NCBI GenBank assembly: GCA_017394475.1
Contig: JAFPYQ010000195.1
Location: forward strand, 1-6,111
DNA length: 6,111 bases
Direction of reading: 5' to 3'
Source of the DNA: Oscillospiraceae bacterium
GTDB taxonomy: Bacteria; Bacillota; Clostridia; Oscillospirales; Ruminococcaceae
This document shows positions 1 through 6,048 of this stretch, piece by piece. The notes under the pieces were generated by a model. The model was not told the origin of the DNA. It saw only the letters and a list, made by a program, of their open reading frames with translations, and did not search any database. The translations under genes and the position numbers were made by a program. Position 1 is the first letter of the stretch. Each line of letters opens with the position of its first letter.

Positions 1-25
1 CTTTGGTTACAGATCGGATTTACGC

Positions 26-55
26 TTGACAATCGGCTTCTATGCTTGTTATAAT
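26..55 (+). promoter_or_regulatory. Sigma-A promoter with extended -10
   Basis: A perfect -35 TTGACA (26-31) is followed after 18 bases by a perfect -10 TATAAT (50-55). The -10 carries the extended TG motif (TGTTATAAT, 47-55). Transcription should begin near 62, giving a leader of about 45 bases before the ATG at 106. No operator or riboswitch is obvious in that leader. The quality of this promoter suggests strong basal transcription of the interrupted lipoprotein gene downstream. Confidence 0.85.
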
Positions 56-92
56 ATTATCGACAAAACCGTTTTTTCAGATCCGACAGATG

Positions 93-126
93 AAAGGGTA
101 AATTTATGGATAAGATGAGATCATAA
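93..126 (+). other. Natural start and ribosome binding site followed by in-frame TAA
   Basis: AAAGGG at 93-98 lies 7 bases before ATG at 106. The reading frame gives M-D-K-M-R-S and then TAA (124-126). It continues without a shift into A-I-L-L-A-A-I-M-S-V-T-A-V-F-S-G-C of the long protein. Joined across the stop, this is a textbook lipoprotein signal peptide: a basic n-region, a hydrophobic core, and a lipobox ending at Cys24 counted from 106. I therefore read 106 as the ancestral start and the TAA as a nonsense change, for example from a lysine or glutamine codon. A sequencing error or a deliberate six-codon leader is also possible. Confidence 0.75.
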
Positions 127-132
127 GCAATA

Positions 133-2091
133 TTGTTAGCAGCGATCATGAGCGTCACGGCTGTTTTTTCGGGCTGCGGCGCCGGAACAAAGGACGCTCC
201 CGCAGTGACCGCAGTGACCGGAGCCGCCGGGGAACGCACCGCAGGAGCAGAAGACATTGACAAGTCTGCATTAGCAGGCAATTATGACTGCGTGGGTGTT
301 GTGGACAGCACCGACACTCCGTTGCTGAACGGCAGCGGCGAATATCTCCGCCTCAAAGAGGACGGCACAGGCACCATGTTCTTTGCTTTAGATGAGAACG
401 ATACGGAATTCCCCGTCACCTGGACCTATGAAAACGACAGGATCGTTGTCATCGACCCCGGGGATAATAACACGGAGGTCGCTGCAGGTACCTACATCAG
501 CGGCATCATCATGCTGAAGGTGGACGAGTATATCATGGTGCTCGCAAGGGACACCACCGAGGAGTGGAAGCTCTGGGATCACGACAGGGAGCAGTTTGAC
601 AAGGACTTCCTGGATGGCAGATATTTCGTCACAAAGCCCGCTGCAGAAACCTCCGCCGACACACAGGCACAGACCGTTACGGAAACGGCCGCAAATGACG
701 CGGGAAGCATCGACAAGGCACTTGTGGGAAGATATGACTGCGTGGGCGTTATCGATGATGGGGGCTATGCGCTGACCTACGGCGACGGTGAATATCTTAT
801 CCTCAAGGACGACGGCACAGGCATCATGTTCTTTGCACTGGGTGAGGATGATGATGAGATCCCCATCACATGGAGCTGCAAGGACGGCGACCTGCTCATA
901 GAGTCCCCCACCGATGAGACCGATTCCATGGACGGCACATTTGAAAACGGCATCGTTAAATTCGTGACAGACGGCATGACTATGGTGCTGGCAGGTGACA
1001 CCACAGCCGAATGGAAGGCATGGAACACCGACAAGGACAAGTTCGACTCGGACTTTATCGACGGCAAGTATTTCGGTGCCAAGAGCTATCTTGCCGGTGA
1101 AGAAGGTGCTTCATCCGCCTCCCCCGCTGATGTGAGGGCTGTGTACGATGATGTCCTCGTGGGTATCGCAAACGAGCTGCTCGATCCCGACAGCTCAGAC
1201 AGCAACTGGGTATTCGAGGTGGTGACCTACAACCCACCCGCTGAAAATAATGTGGGCTATCTTTACAAGGATATCAACAAGGACGGCACAGAGGAGCTCA
1301 TTATCTGCTCCGCTCCCGAGGAATATGAGAATGTATATGCCATCTACACCTGCAAGGACGGCAAGGCAGTACAGATACTCGACGGCTGGTCACGCAACAC
1401 CTACGGCATAACCGAGGACGGTCACATAATCAACGTCGGTTCGAGCGGTGCAGCATATGCGATCTTCGGTGTGTTCCACATCAATGACAAGAATGATGAT
1501 CTTGAATGTGACGATGTTTATTTCACCGAATATACCGATGAGGCAGAAACAAAGCTGGGCATCTATCACAATACCGAGGGTATCTGGGATGTGGCATCAT
1601 CCGAGCTGCTGTATGACAATACCGACAAGTGGGCTGAGCTCACAGACGGCTACAAGACCATCCCCCTGCAGCCCACCTTGTTCACAAGCATCGTCAATGA
1701 GCAGAGAGCAAAGATCGCAGAGATATTCCTGAGCGGCAGTGAAGATATCGGCGAGCCCGAATATTTTACCGAATGGAACACAGGCATAACCGAAAACGGT
1801 GTCCGTGTCAGGATCGATTCAAATACCATCGCAGAAGTGGTACTTGTAGGCCTTGAACCCGCAGATGACTACGGATACTCATTCAATGCCTCAGAGCTGT
1901 TCGATGCACAGATATCTCCCGACAAGCCCGTTATCACAACTCTTGATTTCCCCGGCTCCGTGCCTCATTACGGCCTTGAAGTCACCGATGAGACCGGCAC
2001 CCGTTTCTACTCCATAGATATGAGCGGCAAGGACGGTTCCCTTGAGCTGAACAAGATAACAGTCGATAACGTGGAACATGGAAGAGGCTGA
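133..2091 (+). CDS. Putative exported lipoprotein with duplicated beta domain; start disrupted
   Basis: I do not recognise a named family. The open frame starts at TTG 133 (652 residues); ATG 148 is another possible start. The ancestral start is probably ATG 106, cut off by TAA at 124. The lipobox-like F-S-G-C places the lipid-bearing cysteine at residue 15, so the product would be anchored outside the membrane. From 133 alone the basic n-region is missing, and export may be poor. Residues 20-42 are an Ala/Thr/Glu linker. Two copies of one domain cover about 43-165 and 194-314, each opening G-x-Y-D-C-V-G-V and containing G-E-Y-L and M-F-F-A-L; both look like beta barrels of the lipocalin-like kind (inference). 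A Thr/Ala/Glu linker (166-193) joins them. At 380-388, D-I-N-K-D-G-T-E-E resembles an acidic calcium-binding loop. Residues 390-652 are beta-rich and unassigned. The body is an intact open frame with normal codon use, so the gene is either recently broken, translated by reinitiation, or misread at one base. Confidence 0.85.
   Translation: MLAAIMSVTAVFSGCGAGTKDAPAVTAVTGAAGERTAGAEDIDKSALAGNYDCVGVVDSTDTPLLNGSGEYLRLKEDGTGTMFFALDENDTEFPVTWTYENDRIVVIDPGDNNTEVAAGTYISGIIMLKVDEYIMVLARDTTEEWKLWDHDREQFDKDFLDGRYFVTKPAAETSADTQAQTVTETAANDAGSIDKALVGRYDCVGVIDDGGYALTYGDGEYLILKDDGTGIMFFALGEDDDEIPITWSCKDGDLLIESPTDETDSMDGTFENGIVKFVTDGMTMVLAGDTTAEWKAWNTDKDKFDSDFIDGKYFGAKSYLAGEEGASSASPADVRAVYDDVLVGIANELLDPDSSDSNWVFEVVTYNPPAENNVGYLYKDINKDGTEELIICSAPEEYENVYAIYTCKDGKAVQILDGWSRNTYGITEDGHIINVGSSGAAYAIFGVFHINDKNDDLECDDVYFTEYTDEAETKLGIYHNTEGIWDVASSELLYDNTDKWAELTDGYKTIPLQPTLFTSIVNEQRAKIAEIFLSGSEDIGEPEYFTEWNTGITENGVRVRIDSNTIAEVVLVGLEPADDYGYSFNASELFDAQISPDKPVITTLDFPGSVPHYGLEVTDETGTRFYSIDMSGKDGSLELNKITVDNVEHGRG
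259..1074 (+). repeat. Tandem intragenic domain duplication (259-627 and 712-1074)
   Basis: Residues 43-165 and 194-314 of the first long protein align almost end to end, with about half of the positions identical by eye and one single-residue gap. The DNA is still recognisably related: 361-386 and 811-836 match at 25 of 26 bases, and 283-296 and 733-746 are identical, both at an offset of exactly 450 bases. Conserved landmarks are Y-D-C-V-G-V at the start, D-G-T-G then M-F-F-A-L in the middle, and M-V-L-A, D-T-T, E-W-K-x-W and D-G-[RK]-Y-F at the end. This is a duplication within the gene, not a mobile repeat. Confidence 0.9.
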
Positions 2092-2150
2092 CCTCACTTA
2101 AACCCGGAAAGCAGCCCGAAAACACACCGCCCGCGGCATGATTTGTTTGC

Positions 2151-2197
2151 AAACGGCTCTCCGTTAAGGTGGTCAGTACCTTTCGGAGAGCTGTTTT
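2151..2197 (+). terminator. Terminator hairpin after first lipoprotein gene
   Basis: AAACGGCTCTCCG (2151-2163) pairs with CGGAGAGCTGTTT (2184-2196), giving 13 pairs with one G-U. An inner helix AAGGT/ACCTT (2166-2170 with 2178-2182) closes a 7-base loop. The 3' arm ends in TTTT, but the T tract is short and partly within the stem, so termination may be moderate. It lies 60 bases after the stop codon. Confidence 0.65.
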
Positions 2198-2289
2198 CGG
2201 ATATTACGGCTGACGCGCACAGACTTGAAAAGCATATCGGAAATAGCTGATGACTTCATGGTGCTGTCCTCTTTAGCGGCTTTCCCCTT

Positions 2290-2410
2290 GCTTTGACAGT
2301 TCAAAGCTTGCTTTTAACAAGCAAGTGTGAGCCGCAGGCTCATTTCCATTCAGTAGGAGATTGAACTCCTACTGAATGGAAATTTGGAACCCATGCCACT
2401 CAATGGCATG
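2290..2410. repeat. Series of five near-contiguous hairpins
   Basis: Five perfect inverted repeats follow each other with little between them. They are GCTTTGA/TCAAAGC (2290-2307), CTTGCTT/AAGCAAG (2307-2325), TGAGCC/GGCTCA (2328-2342), an 18-base-pair palindrome with arms 2342-2359 and 2366-2383 around a 6-base loop, and CATGCCA/TGGCATG (2392-2410). Neighbouring arms share a base in two places. None has a T tract on either strand, so these are not ordinary terminators. A structured RNA, or the subterminal palindromes of an IS200/IS605-type or palindrome-associated miniature element, would fit. No transposase gene is present beside it. The assignment is inference; the pairing is directly seen. 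Confidence 0.75.
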
Positions 2411-2412
2411 AA

Positions 2413-2438
2413 CTGCCATTAGAGGCGGGGGACATAGC
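2413..2438 (+). repeat. Shared repeat, copy A
   Basis: This 26-base segment begins CTGCC and ends with AGGCGGGGGACATAGC (2423-2438). It matches 5757-5782 at 23 of 26 positions, with the last 16 identical. The similarity stops sharply after the final C, as at the edge of an element. It lies 2 bases after the last hairpin of the series at 2290-2410, so it may be the right-hand end of the same unit. Confidence 0.8.
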
Positions 2439-2516
2439 TTGCGGTTATACCACACCGACCTTTGCAGCTTATTTGCACTTTTACGTCATGATTTTTTGAT
2501 AAAACGATCTTAAGAC

Positions 2517-2522
2517 AAGGAG
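2517..2522 (+). promoter_or_regulatory. Ribosome binding site deciding the start of the second lipoprotein
   Basis: AAGGAG precedes three possible in-frame starts: GTG 2524 (1 base away, too close), ATG 2527 (4 bases) and ATG 2533 (10 bases). I chose ATG 2527 as the first start compatible with the site. ATG 2533 is equally usable and gives a signal peptide two residues shorter. Confidence 0.7.
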
Positions 2523-2526
2523 AGTG

Positions 2527-4914
2527 ATGAAGATGAAAAGACATATCTCCGCCGTTGCCGCAGCTTCCCTGTGCCTGCTGTGCGCCTGCGGCTCCGATAA
2601 TAACACACCGGCAAGTCCCTCCACTGCTGCCACAGAACAGGCTCAGACCACCTCCGCTCCCGTAACAACGGCTCAGAACAAGTCACAGACAGCGGCAGAA
2701 ACTGCCGAAGAGACCGAGGGGATCCCTGCCGCCGTCAACGAAAAGATATCCTTCGCAGAAAGAGCGGTGGGAACATATTACTGCAATGTGAATTACGGCG
2801 CAGGTGAGGAGCGGCTGAAAATGGAGATAACCGATGTCAGCGGCAATCTCTACGCCATATGTTCCTTGGGCGGTGATACCGATATACCTCCCGCCGAGGA
2901 AGACTCCGCATATTCACTGTGGATGATGGAGATCATCCCCGAGGAGGCAGGGGCATTCCTCACATACACCGACAAGGTGGAGGCAGGAGTGCTCAAATAC
3001 TCCAATATGTCCAACGCAGGCCGCTACTGGGGCGTACCCGACACGGGAACGCTGACCCTCACCGACAACGGCATCATATTTGAAAATATAGACCTTGCAG
3101 CCAATGCCCCCGATAAGGAGATAACGACCGAGCTTGAACGCTATGAGGGCAAGTCCGTCTTTGATATCGGGTACGAAGTCACCGAACAGGACCGTCCCGA
3201 CGAGATATACGGTCTGTGGCGGTATACGGAGGATCTTGGGGACACAACCACAGATACCTTCGTGAAATTTGATAAGGGCGGTTCCGACTGCTATGAGTAC
3301 ATGACCATATACCGCAAGGAAACGGGCTGTGAAGCGATGCTGCAGAAGGGCGGCTTCTGCTTTGATGACTATGACGAGATAAATGCCCTGCTCTATCAGG
3401 TGGCAGCCGAACCCATCAAGATAGAGTGGAACGTCACCGTAAAGGACGGAAAGCTCACTGTCAGAGGCAGCGACATCGCCGCCGAAGAGGAGCTTGTATT
3501 TGAAAGGGTGCCCGACACCGCAGTCCCGCTGGTGATGCTTGCCGATGCCGATGAGATCAACAAGGTGTCAAACGGCATGGACTTTACCGATATCAGCGGC
3601 AGCAAGCGCACAGTCACTCTGCAGTTCAAGATGTGCGATGACATCGAGAACAACGGCGGCTATTTCGTAAGACTGGGCGACCTTATCTTCTACCGGGAGC
3701 TCGATGAAAGTACAAGGGGCATCAGGAGCATGTTCGGCGATTTCCTGTACACCTACCCCGAGGCAGAGAAGGGCTCACGCATCTGCTGGTATGACAGGCG
3801 AACGGGCGAAACAGGCCTTGCCTTTGAGGATGAAGGCTTTGGCCCCCTCTACTATATGAACGGTATGTTCTATACACAGTATACTCCCGATGAGAAGACC
3901 ATCGCCGCCTATGCGGGATCGGGGGTGGAAATAGATGAGAACGCCCGCCATATCCGCGCCTATACCCCCGACGGAACATACTGCGATCTGAGTGCGGACA
4001 TGGGCTCCTACTATGATTCCATCGGCCCGTCCTTCAATACGGAGACCTATATAAACGGCGTTGCCGACAACGGCAGATACCTGCTGCTAAACAGCTATCT
4101 GCCCAACAGTGAGCCCACCGATAACGGAAATTACTACAGCGCATACTGCCGCCTGTATGACGGCACTGCCTATGACCGCGAGATAAAGCTGTCGGAAAAT
4201 GAGATGATGGAAGGCCACAGCTTTATAAATGACAGCTTCATATACGCAAAGTATGATTATGAAAGCAGTCAGTTCAGCTTTGTGCAGTACGACCCGGAGG
4301 ATGACAAGGAGACCATACTCGGTACCGCGGGATACACAGGCGAGGCTGCGGAGTACGGAGTGTGCGTCTGCGAACAGATAATAGCCGACGGCGATGATAT
4401 ATACTTCGCTGTGGCGGGATATATAGGCGATTCCCTCTCCCCCGACGGGTTTGCAGTGTATAAAGCAGCCTACGGAAAAGAGAACAGCCTTGAAACAGTA
4501 CAAAACGGTCTGCCCGACGGCTTTGAGGAGATCACTCCCGTTGTAAGTGCTGAAAACGGCGAGCTCACCTTCTCCGAATTCGCCAGAGGCAAGACAGCCC
4601 TTTCCGAGCGCACCAAGGGCGACCTTGTTTACTATGACACACCCGACAGCAAAACTGTTCTTATAGAAAACTACATCACAAAGGATATCTATAAGAACTA
4701 CGGCAGCGAAGTGGAAAAGGGCGAGACCCTGACCATACTCCAGGCAGCACCTTTCATAGACGGCGCAGTATATGTCATCGAGGCGGACAGCACCTTCGAT
4801 CCGGACTACGAAAACGGCATCCTTTCCGAATACTATATGAAGAACATGAGATGGCTGAGGATAGTCCCCGGTGAAGAACCCGTGGTACTCTATGAGTTCC
4901 CGCCTGTTCCGTGA
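2527..4914 (+). CDS. Large lipoprotein with beta modules and DUF5050-like propeller
   Basis: This encodes 795 residues from ATG 2527; positions here count from GTG 2524 as residue 1. The signal peptide has a basic start (K-M-K-R-H), a short hydrophobic core and the lipobox L-C-A-C, with the lipidated Cys at 22, so the protein sits on the outer face of the membrane. Residues 24-70 are a Ser/Thr/Ala/Gln linker. Residues 75-192 and 225-330 look like two small beta domains; the first opens V-G-T-Y-Y-C, echoing V-G-R-Y-D-C of the neighbouring lipoprotein. From about 375 onward, repeated turns such as G-D-L-I-F-Y-R, W-Y-D-R-R-T-G-E and D-D-I-Y-F-A-V resemble the beta-propeller-like DUF5050 repeats common in clostridial lipoproteins (family knowledge; not tested). 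No catalytic motif is visible. It has its own ribosome binding site, is separated from the upstream gene by a terminator, and ends at a bidirectional terminator, so it is probably monocistronic. Function unknown; surface binding or scaffolding is a guess. Confidence 0.93.
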   Translation: MKMKRHISAVAAASLCLLCACGSDNNTPASPSTAATEQAQTTSAPVTTAQNKSQTAAETAEETEGIPAAVNEKISFAERAVGTYYCNVNYGAGEERLKMEITDVSGNLYAICSLGGDTDIPPAEEDSAYSLWMMEIIPEEAGAFLTYTDKVEAGVLKYSNMSNAGRYWGVPDTGTLTLTDNGIIFENIDLAANAPDKEITTELERYEGKSVFDIGYEVTEQDRPDEIYGLWRYTEDLGDTTTDTFVKFDKGGSDCYEYMTIYRKETGCEAMLQKGGFCFDDYDEINALLYQVAAEPIKIEWNVTVKDGKLTVRGSDIAAEEELVFERVPDTAVPLVMLADADEINKVSNGMDFTDISGSKRTVTLQFKMCDDIENNGGYFVRLGDLIFYRELDESTRGIRSMFGDFLYTYPEAEKGSRICWYDRRTGETGLAFEDEGFGPLYYMNGMFYTQYTPDEKTIAAYAGSGVEIDENARHIRAYTPDGTYCDLSADMGSYYDSIGPSFNTETYINGVADNGRYLLLNSYLPNSEPTDNGNYYSAYCRLYDGTAYDREIKLSENEMMEGHSFINDSFIYAKYDYESSQFSFVQYDPEDDKETILGTAGYTGEAAEYGVCVCEQIIADGDDIYFAVAGYIGDSLSPDGFAVYKAAYGKENSLETVQNGLPDGFEEITPVVSAENGELTFSEFARGKTALSERTKGDLVYYDTPDSKTVLIENYITKDIYKNYGSEVEKGETLTILQAAPFIDGAVYVIEADSTFDPDYENGILSEYYMKNMRWLRIVPGEEPVVLYEFPPVP

Positions 4915-4927
4915 CCGTAAATATGAA

Positions 4928-4956
4928 AAAGCGCACTGCAATACGCAGTGCGCTTT
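4928..4956. terminator. Bidirectional terminator between convergent genes
   Basis: AAAGCGCACTGC (4928-4939) and GCAGTGCGCTTT (4945-4956) form a perfect 12-base-pair stem around a 5-base loop. On the plus strand the tail is TTTAAGTTTT, starting in the stem. On the minus strand it is TTTTTC, also starting in the stem. It begins 14 bases after the stop of the large lipoprotein and ends 54 bases beyond the stop of the minus-strand gene, so it can serve both. Confidence 0.88.
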
Positions 4957-5009
4957 AAGTTTTGACTATGATAGATCCCCGAACGTATCCCTGTTGTGTC
5001 TGTCATTCG

Positions 5010-5555
5010 TCAACGAGAAAAAGTGCTGCCGATCCCGGCAATATCATCCGTCCCGGTGCTCTCATCATCGGGCTTGGGCTTTCTCAGAAGTATAAATGCC
5101 ATCACGAGCACTATAGCAATAAGAGCGATCGTCAGAACAATACCGACCGTGAAGCTGTTGGCGGCATCCGCGCGAGCCTTGCGCATTTCACGGGTCGCCA
5201 CCACTCTGTCGGTGTCATCGGGCCATATAGCCAGATCAAGTTTATCCCCTACCTTGAGATCATCGGGGAGATCCATCGTTCTCAGGTATATTTTGGCATT
5301 ATATTCCTTGCCGTCAAGTTCATATTTCACATAAGCCGTCGGTATATCGTATTTACGCAGCCTTTCGGAACGCGACGGCTGGCTGAAACCCGTTATCTCC
5401 ACGGTAACGGGGATAAGCTCTGCAGGGTCCCTGTTCTTATCCGACGGTAAGGGGTTGAACATGTTTACGATGTAGCCCATGACCGAAAAGCAGGCTATCA
5501 GCGTAATAACGATCAACACATGATCCAGCGGAGTGCTTTTTCTTCTTCCAAACAT
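5010..5555 (-). CDS. Two-helix membrane protein with DUF3592-like outer domain
   Basis: This encodes 181 residues from ATG at 5555. A longer frame to TTG 5597 overlaps the -10 box, so that start cannot be used. Residues 1-11 are basic and cytoplasmic (M-F-G-R-R-K-S). Residues 12-33 form the first membrane helix, and about 135-157 form the second, followed by R-K and an acidic, Gly/Ser/Thr-rich cytoplasmic tail. Between them lies an extracytoplasmic domain (about 45-122) with V-T-V-E-I-T-G, Y-V-K-Y-E-L-D-G-K-E-Y, L-K-V-G-D-K-L and I-W-P-D-D. The order of helix, 'V-x-Y-x-x-D-G-x-x-Y' strand, 'V-G-D' turn, 'P-x-D' turn and helix is that of DUF3592 proteins, a widespread family without a settled role. 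It has its own promoter and no co-transcribed partner. Confident as a gene; the family label is by eye. Confidence 0.9.
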   Translation of the reverse strand: MFGRRKSTPLDHVLIVITLIACFSVMGYIVNMFNPLPSDKNRDPAELIPVTVEITGFSQPSRSERLRKYDIPTAYVKYELDGKEYNAKIYLRTMDLPDDLKVGDKLDLAIWPDDTDRVVATREMRKARADAANSFTVGIVLTIALIAIVLVMAFILLRKPKPDDESTGTDDIAGIGSTFSR

Positions 5556-5596
5556 AATATCACGACCTGTAAAATGCGGATTATGAAACTGTATCA

Positions 5597-5625
5597 AGTA
5601 TAGACCAAATACGGCATTTTGTCAA
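5597..5625 (-). promoter_or_regulatory. Sigma-A promoter of the DUF3592-like gene
   Basis: On the minus strand, TTGACA (5625-5620) and TATACT (5602-5597) are separated by 17 bases, the optimal spacing. Transcription should start near 5590, leaving about 35 bases of leader before ATG 5555. A weak AGG (about 5568-5566) is the only ribosome binding match, so translation may be modest despite the strong promoter. Confidence 0.85.
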
Positions 5626-5689
5626 TATCCTGCGGGAAAATATAATCGATCTAATGTATTTTTAAGGAATCGCGGTATCTGTGCTGTAA

Positions 5690-5738
5690 GTAAAAAAGCC
5701 ACAGTACTTCTGATCCTTCATCAGAAATACTATGGCTT
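5690..5738 (-). terminator. Strong minus-strand intrinsic terminator
   Basis: The arms at 5696-5714 and 5720-5738 pair over 19 positions around a 5-base loop. The two mismatches on the plus strand (A with C) become G-U pairs in minus-strand RNA, and the minus strand continues TTTTTTAC. Both facts show that it terminates leftward transcription, arriving from the region of the small hydrophobic peptide. It lies upstream of the DUF3592-like gene and insulates that gene's promoter. Confidence 0.88.
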
Positions 5739-5756
5739 GAAACTTATGTATCAGCG

Positions 5757-5782
5757 CTGCCTTTTAAGGCGGGGGACATAGC
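5757..5782 (+). repeat. Shared repeat, copy B
   Basis: It matches 2413-2438 at 23 of 26 positions; AGGCGGGGGACATAGC (5767-5782) is exact. In this copy GCCTT/AAGGC (5760-5764 with 5766-5770) can pair only with a very tight loop. GGGGG and CCCCC (5771-5775 with 5782-5786) form a second hairpin around ACATAG. As in copy A, a long hairpin (5696-5738) lies just to its left. Confidence 0.8.
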
Positions 5783-5852
5783 CCCCTCTGGTGCCACTAC
5801 GAAATTGCAACGTTTAAGTCCTCAGCTTGCCTGTGTCCTCCTTTTGACATGC

Positions 5853-5987
5853 TTAGGTGAGCTTGCTCCGGAACATTTCCCATTTTATTACCTTGTTCAG
5901 CTGCTCTAACGGATCTCCTAATGCTGTTAGTTTTTCATACCGTTTTTCTATCTCATTATTCTGTAAGGCAGACGATACCAAAACCAA
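5853..5987 (-). pseudogene. Truncated IS5-like transposase N-terminus
   Basis: This 44-codon frame from TTG 5987 to TAA 5855-5853 contains E-K-R-Y-E-K-L-T-A-L, then G-D-P-L-E-Q-L-N-K-V-I-K-W-E-M-F-R-S-K-L. The pattern 'R-Y-x-x-L-x-x-x-G-D-P-L-x-x-L-x-x-x-I-x-W-E-x-F-R' is the usual N-terminus of clostridial IS5-group DDE transposases. An intact one would be several hundred residues with a DDE catalytic core; none of that is present. The frame has no ribosome binding site of its own, and its first codons overlap the end of the 30-residue peptide gene in another frame. It is best read as the remnant of a decayed insertion sequence, and no terminal inverted repeats were identified. Confidence 0.6.
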
Positions 5988-6048
5988 TGCCGTTGCCTAC
6001 CACGGTAGTTATGATCAATGTTATAACAAGTGCATCAAAACCGAACAT
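5956..6048 (-). CDS. 30-residue hydrophobic membrane peptide
   Basis: ATG 6048 is preceded by AAAGGAG (6063-6057) at an ideal 8-base spacing, the best ribosome binding site in the window. The peptide begins M-F-G-F-D-A-L, has one hydrophobic stretch (about residues 4-28, rich in Val, Ile, Leu, Thr and Gly), and ends C-L-T-E. It should span or insert in the membrane. It contains no lysine or arginine, unlike most small Gram-positive membrane toxins. Its message would run leftward through the transposase remnant and repeat copy B to the terminator at 5690-5738. Size and context recall holin-like or type I toxin peptides, but no family is recognised and no antitoxin is visible. It could be a chance frame at the edge of a decayed insertion sequence. 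Confidence 0.45.
   Translation of the reverse strand: MFGFDALVITLIITTVVGNGIGFGIVCLTE

Larger units (their letters stand above)
2092..2526. other. Gene-free intergenic stretch rich in hairpins
   Basis: No convincing protein gene lies here. It holds, in order, the terminator of the upstream lipoprotein gene (2151-2197), a neutral stretch (2198-2289), a run of abutting hairpins (2290-2410), the shared 26-base repeat (2413-2438), an AT-rich segment (about 2463-2512), and the ribosome binding site of the next gene (2517-2522). I could not find a good promoter for the downstream lipoprotein. TTGCAC near 2474 with an A/T-rich -10-like TGATAAAAC near 2498 is spaced too widely to trust. Confidence 0.7.
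5626..5852. other. Gene-free stretch between the membrane protein promoter and the transposase remnant
   Basis: No protein gene is supported here. It contains an AT-rich segment (about 5637-5690), a minus-strand terminator (5690-5738), the second copy of the short repeat (5757-5782), and a tail of the transposase remnant. After that remnant's stop, the same minus frame stays open for 12 more codons (to 5814). Confidence 0.6.

Noticed and set aside
124..126. TAA read as a sense codon (alternative genetic code), since all three long genes end in TGA
   Set aside because: None of the three long frames contains any other internal TAA or TAG over about 1,600 codons. A recoded genome would show many.
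2173..2259. 28-residue basic frame on the minus strand (ATG 2259) with AGAGGA (2272-2267) at 7 bases
   Set aside because: It ends inside the terminator hairpin of the upstream gene, has no recognisable homology by eye and no promoter. A chance frame is more likely, although the ribosome binding match is good.
2290..2410. CRISPR array or tandem repeat array
   Set aside because: The stems differ in sequence from one another, with no repeated unit and no spacers of constant length.
4087..4941. 284-residue open frame on the minus strand opposite the second lipoprotein
   Set aside because: It is a shadow of the coding strand. The plus-strand gene has a signal peptide, lipobox, ribosome binding site and terminator; the shadow has none of these and runs through the terminator.
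5641..5646. TATAAT on the plus strand as a promoter
   Set aside because: No -35 match at suitable distance, and it would transcribe into the minus-strand terminator region with no plus-strand gene following.
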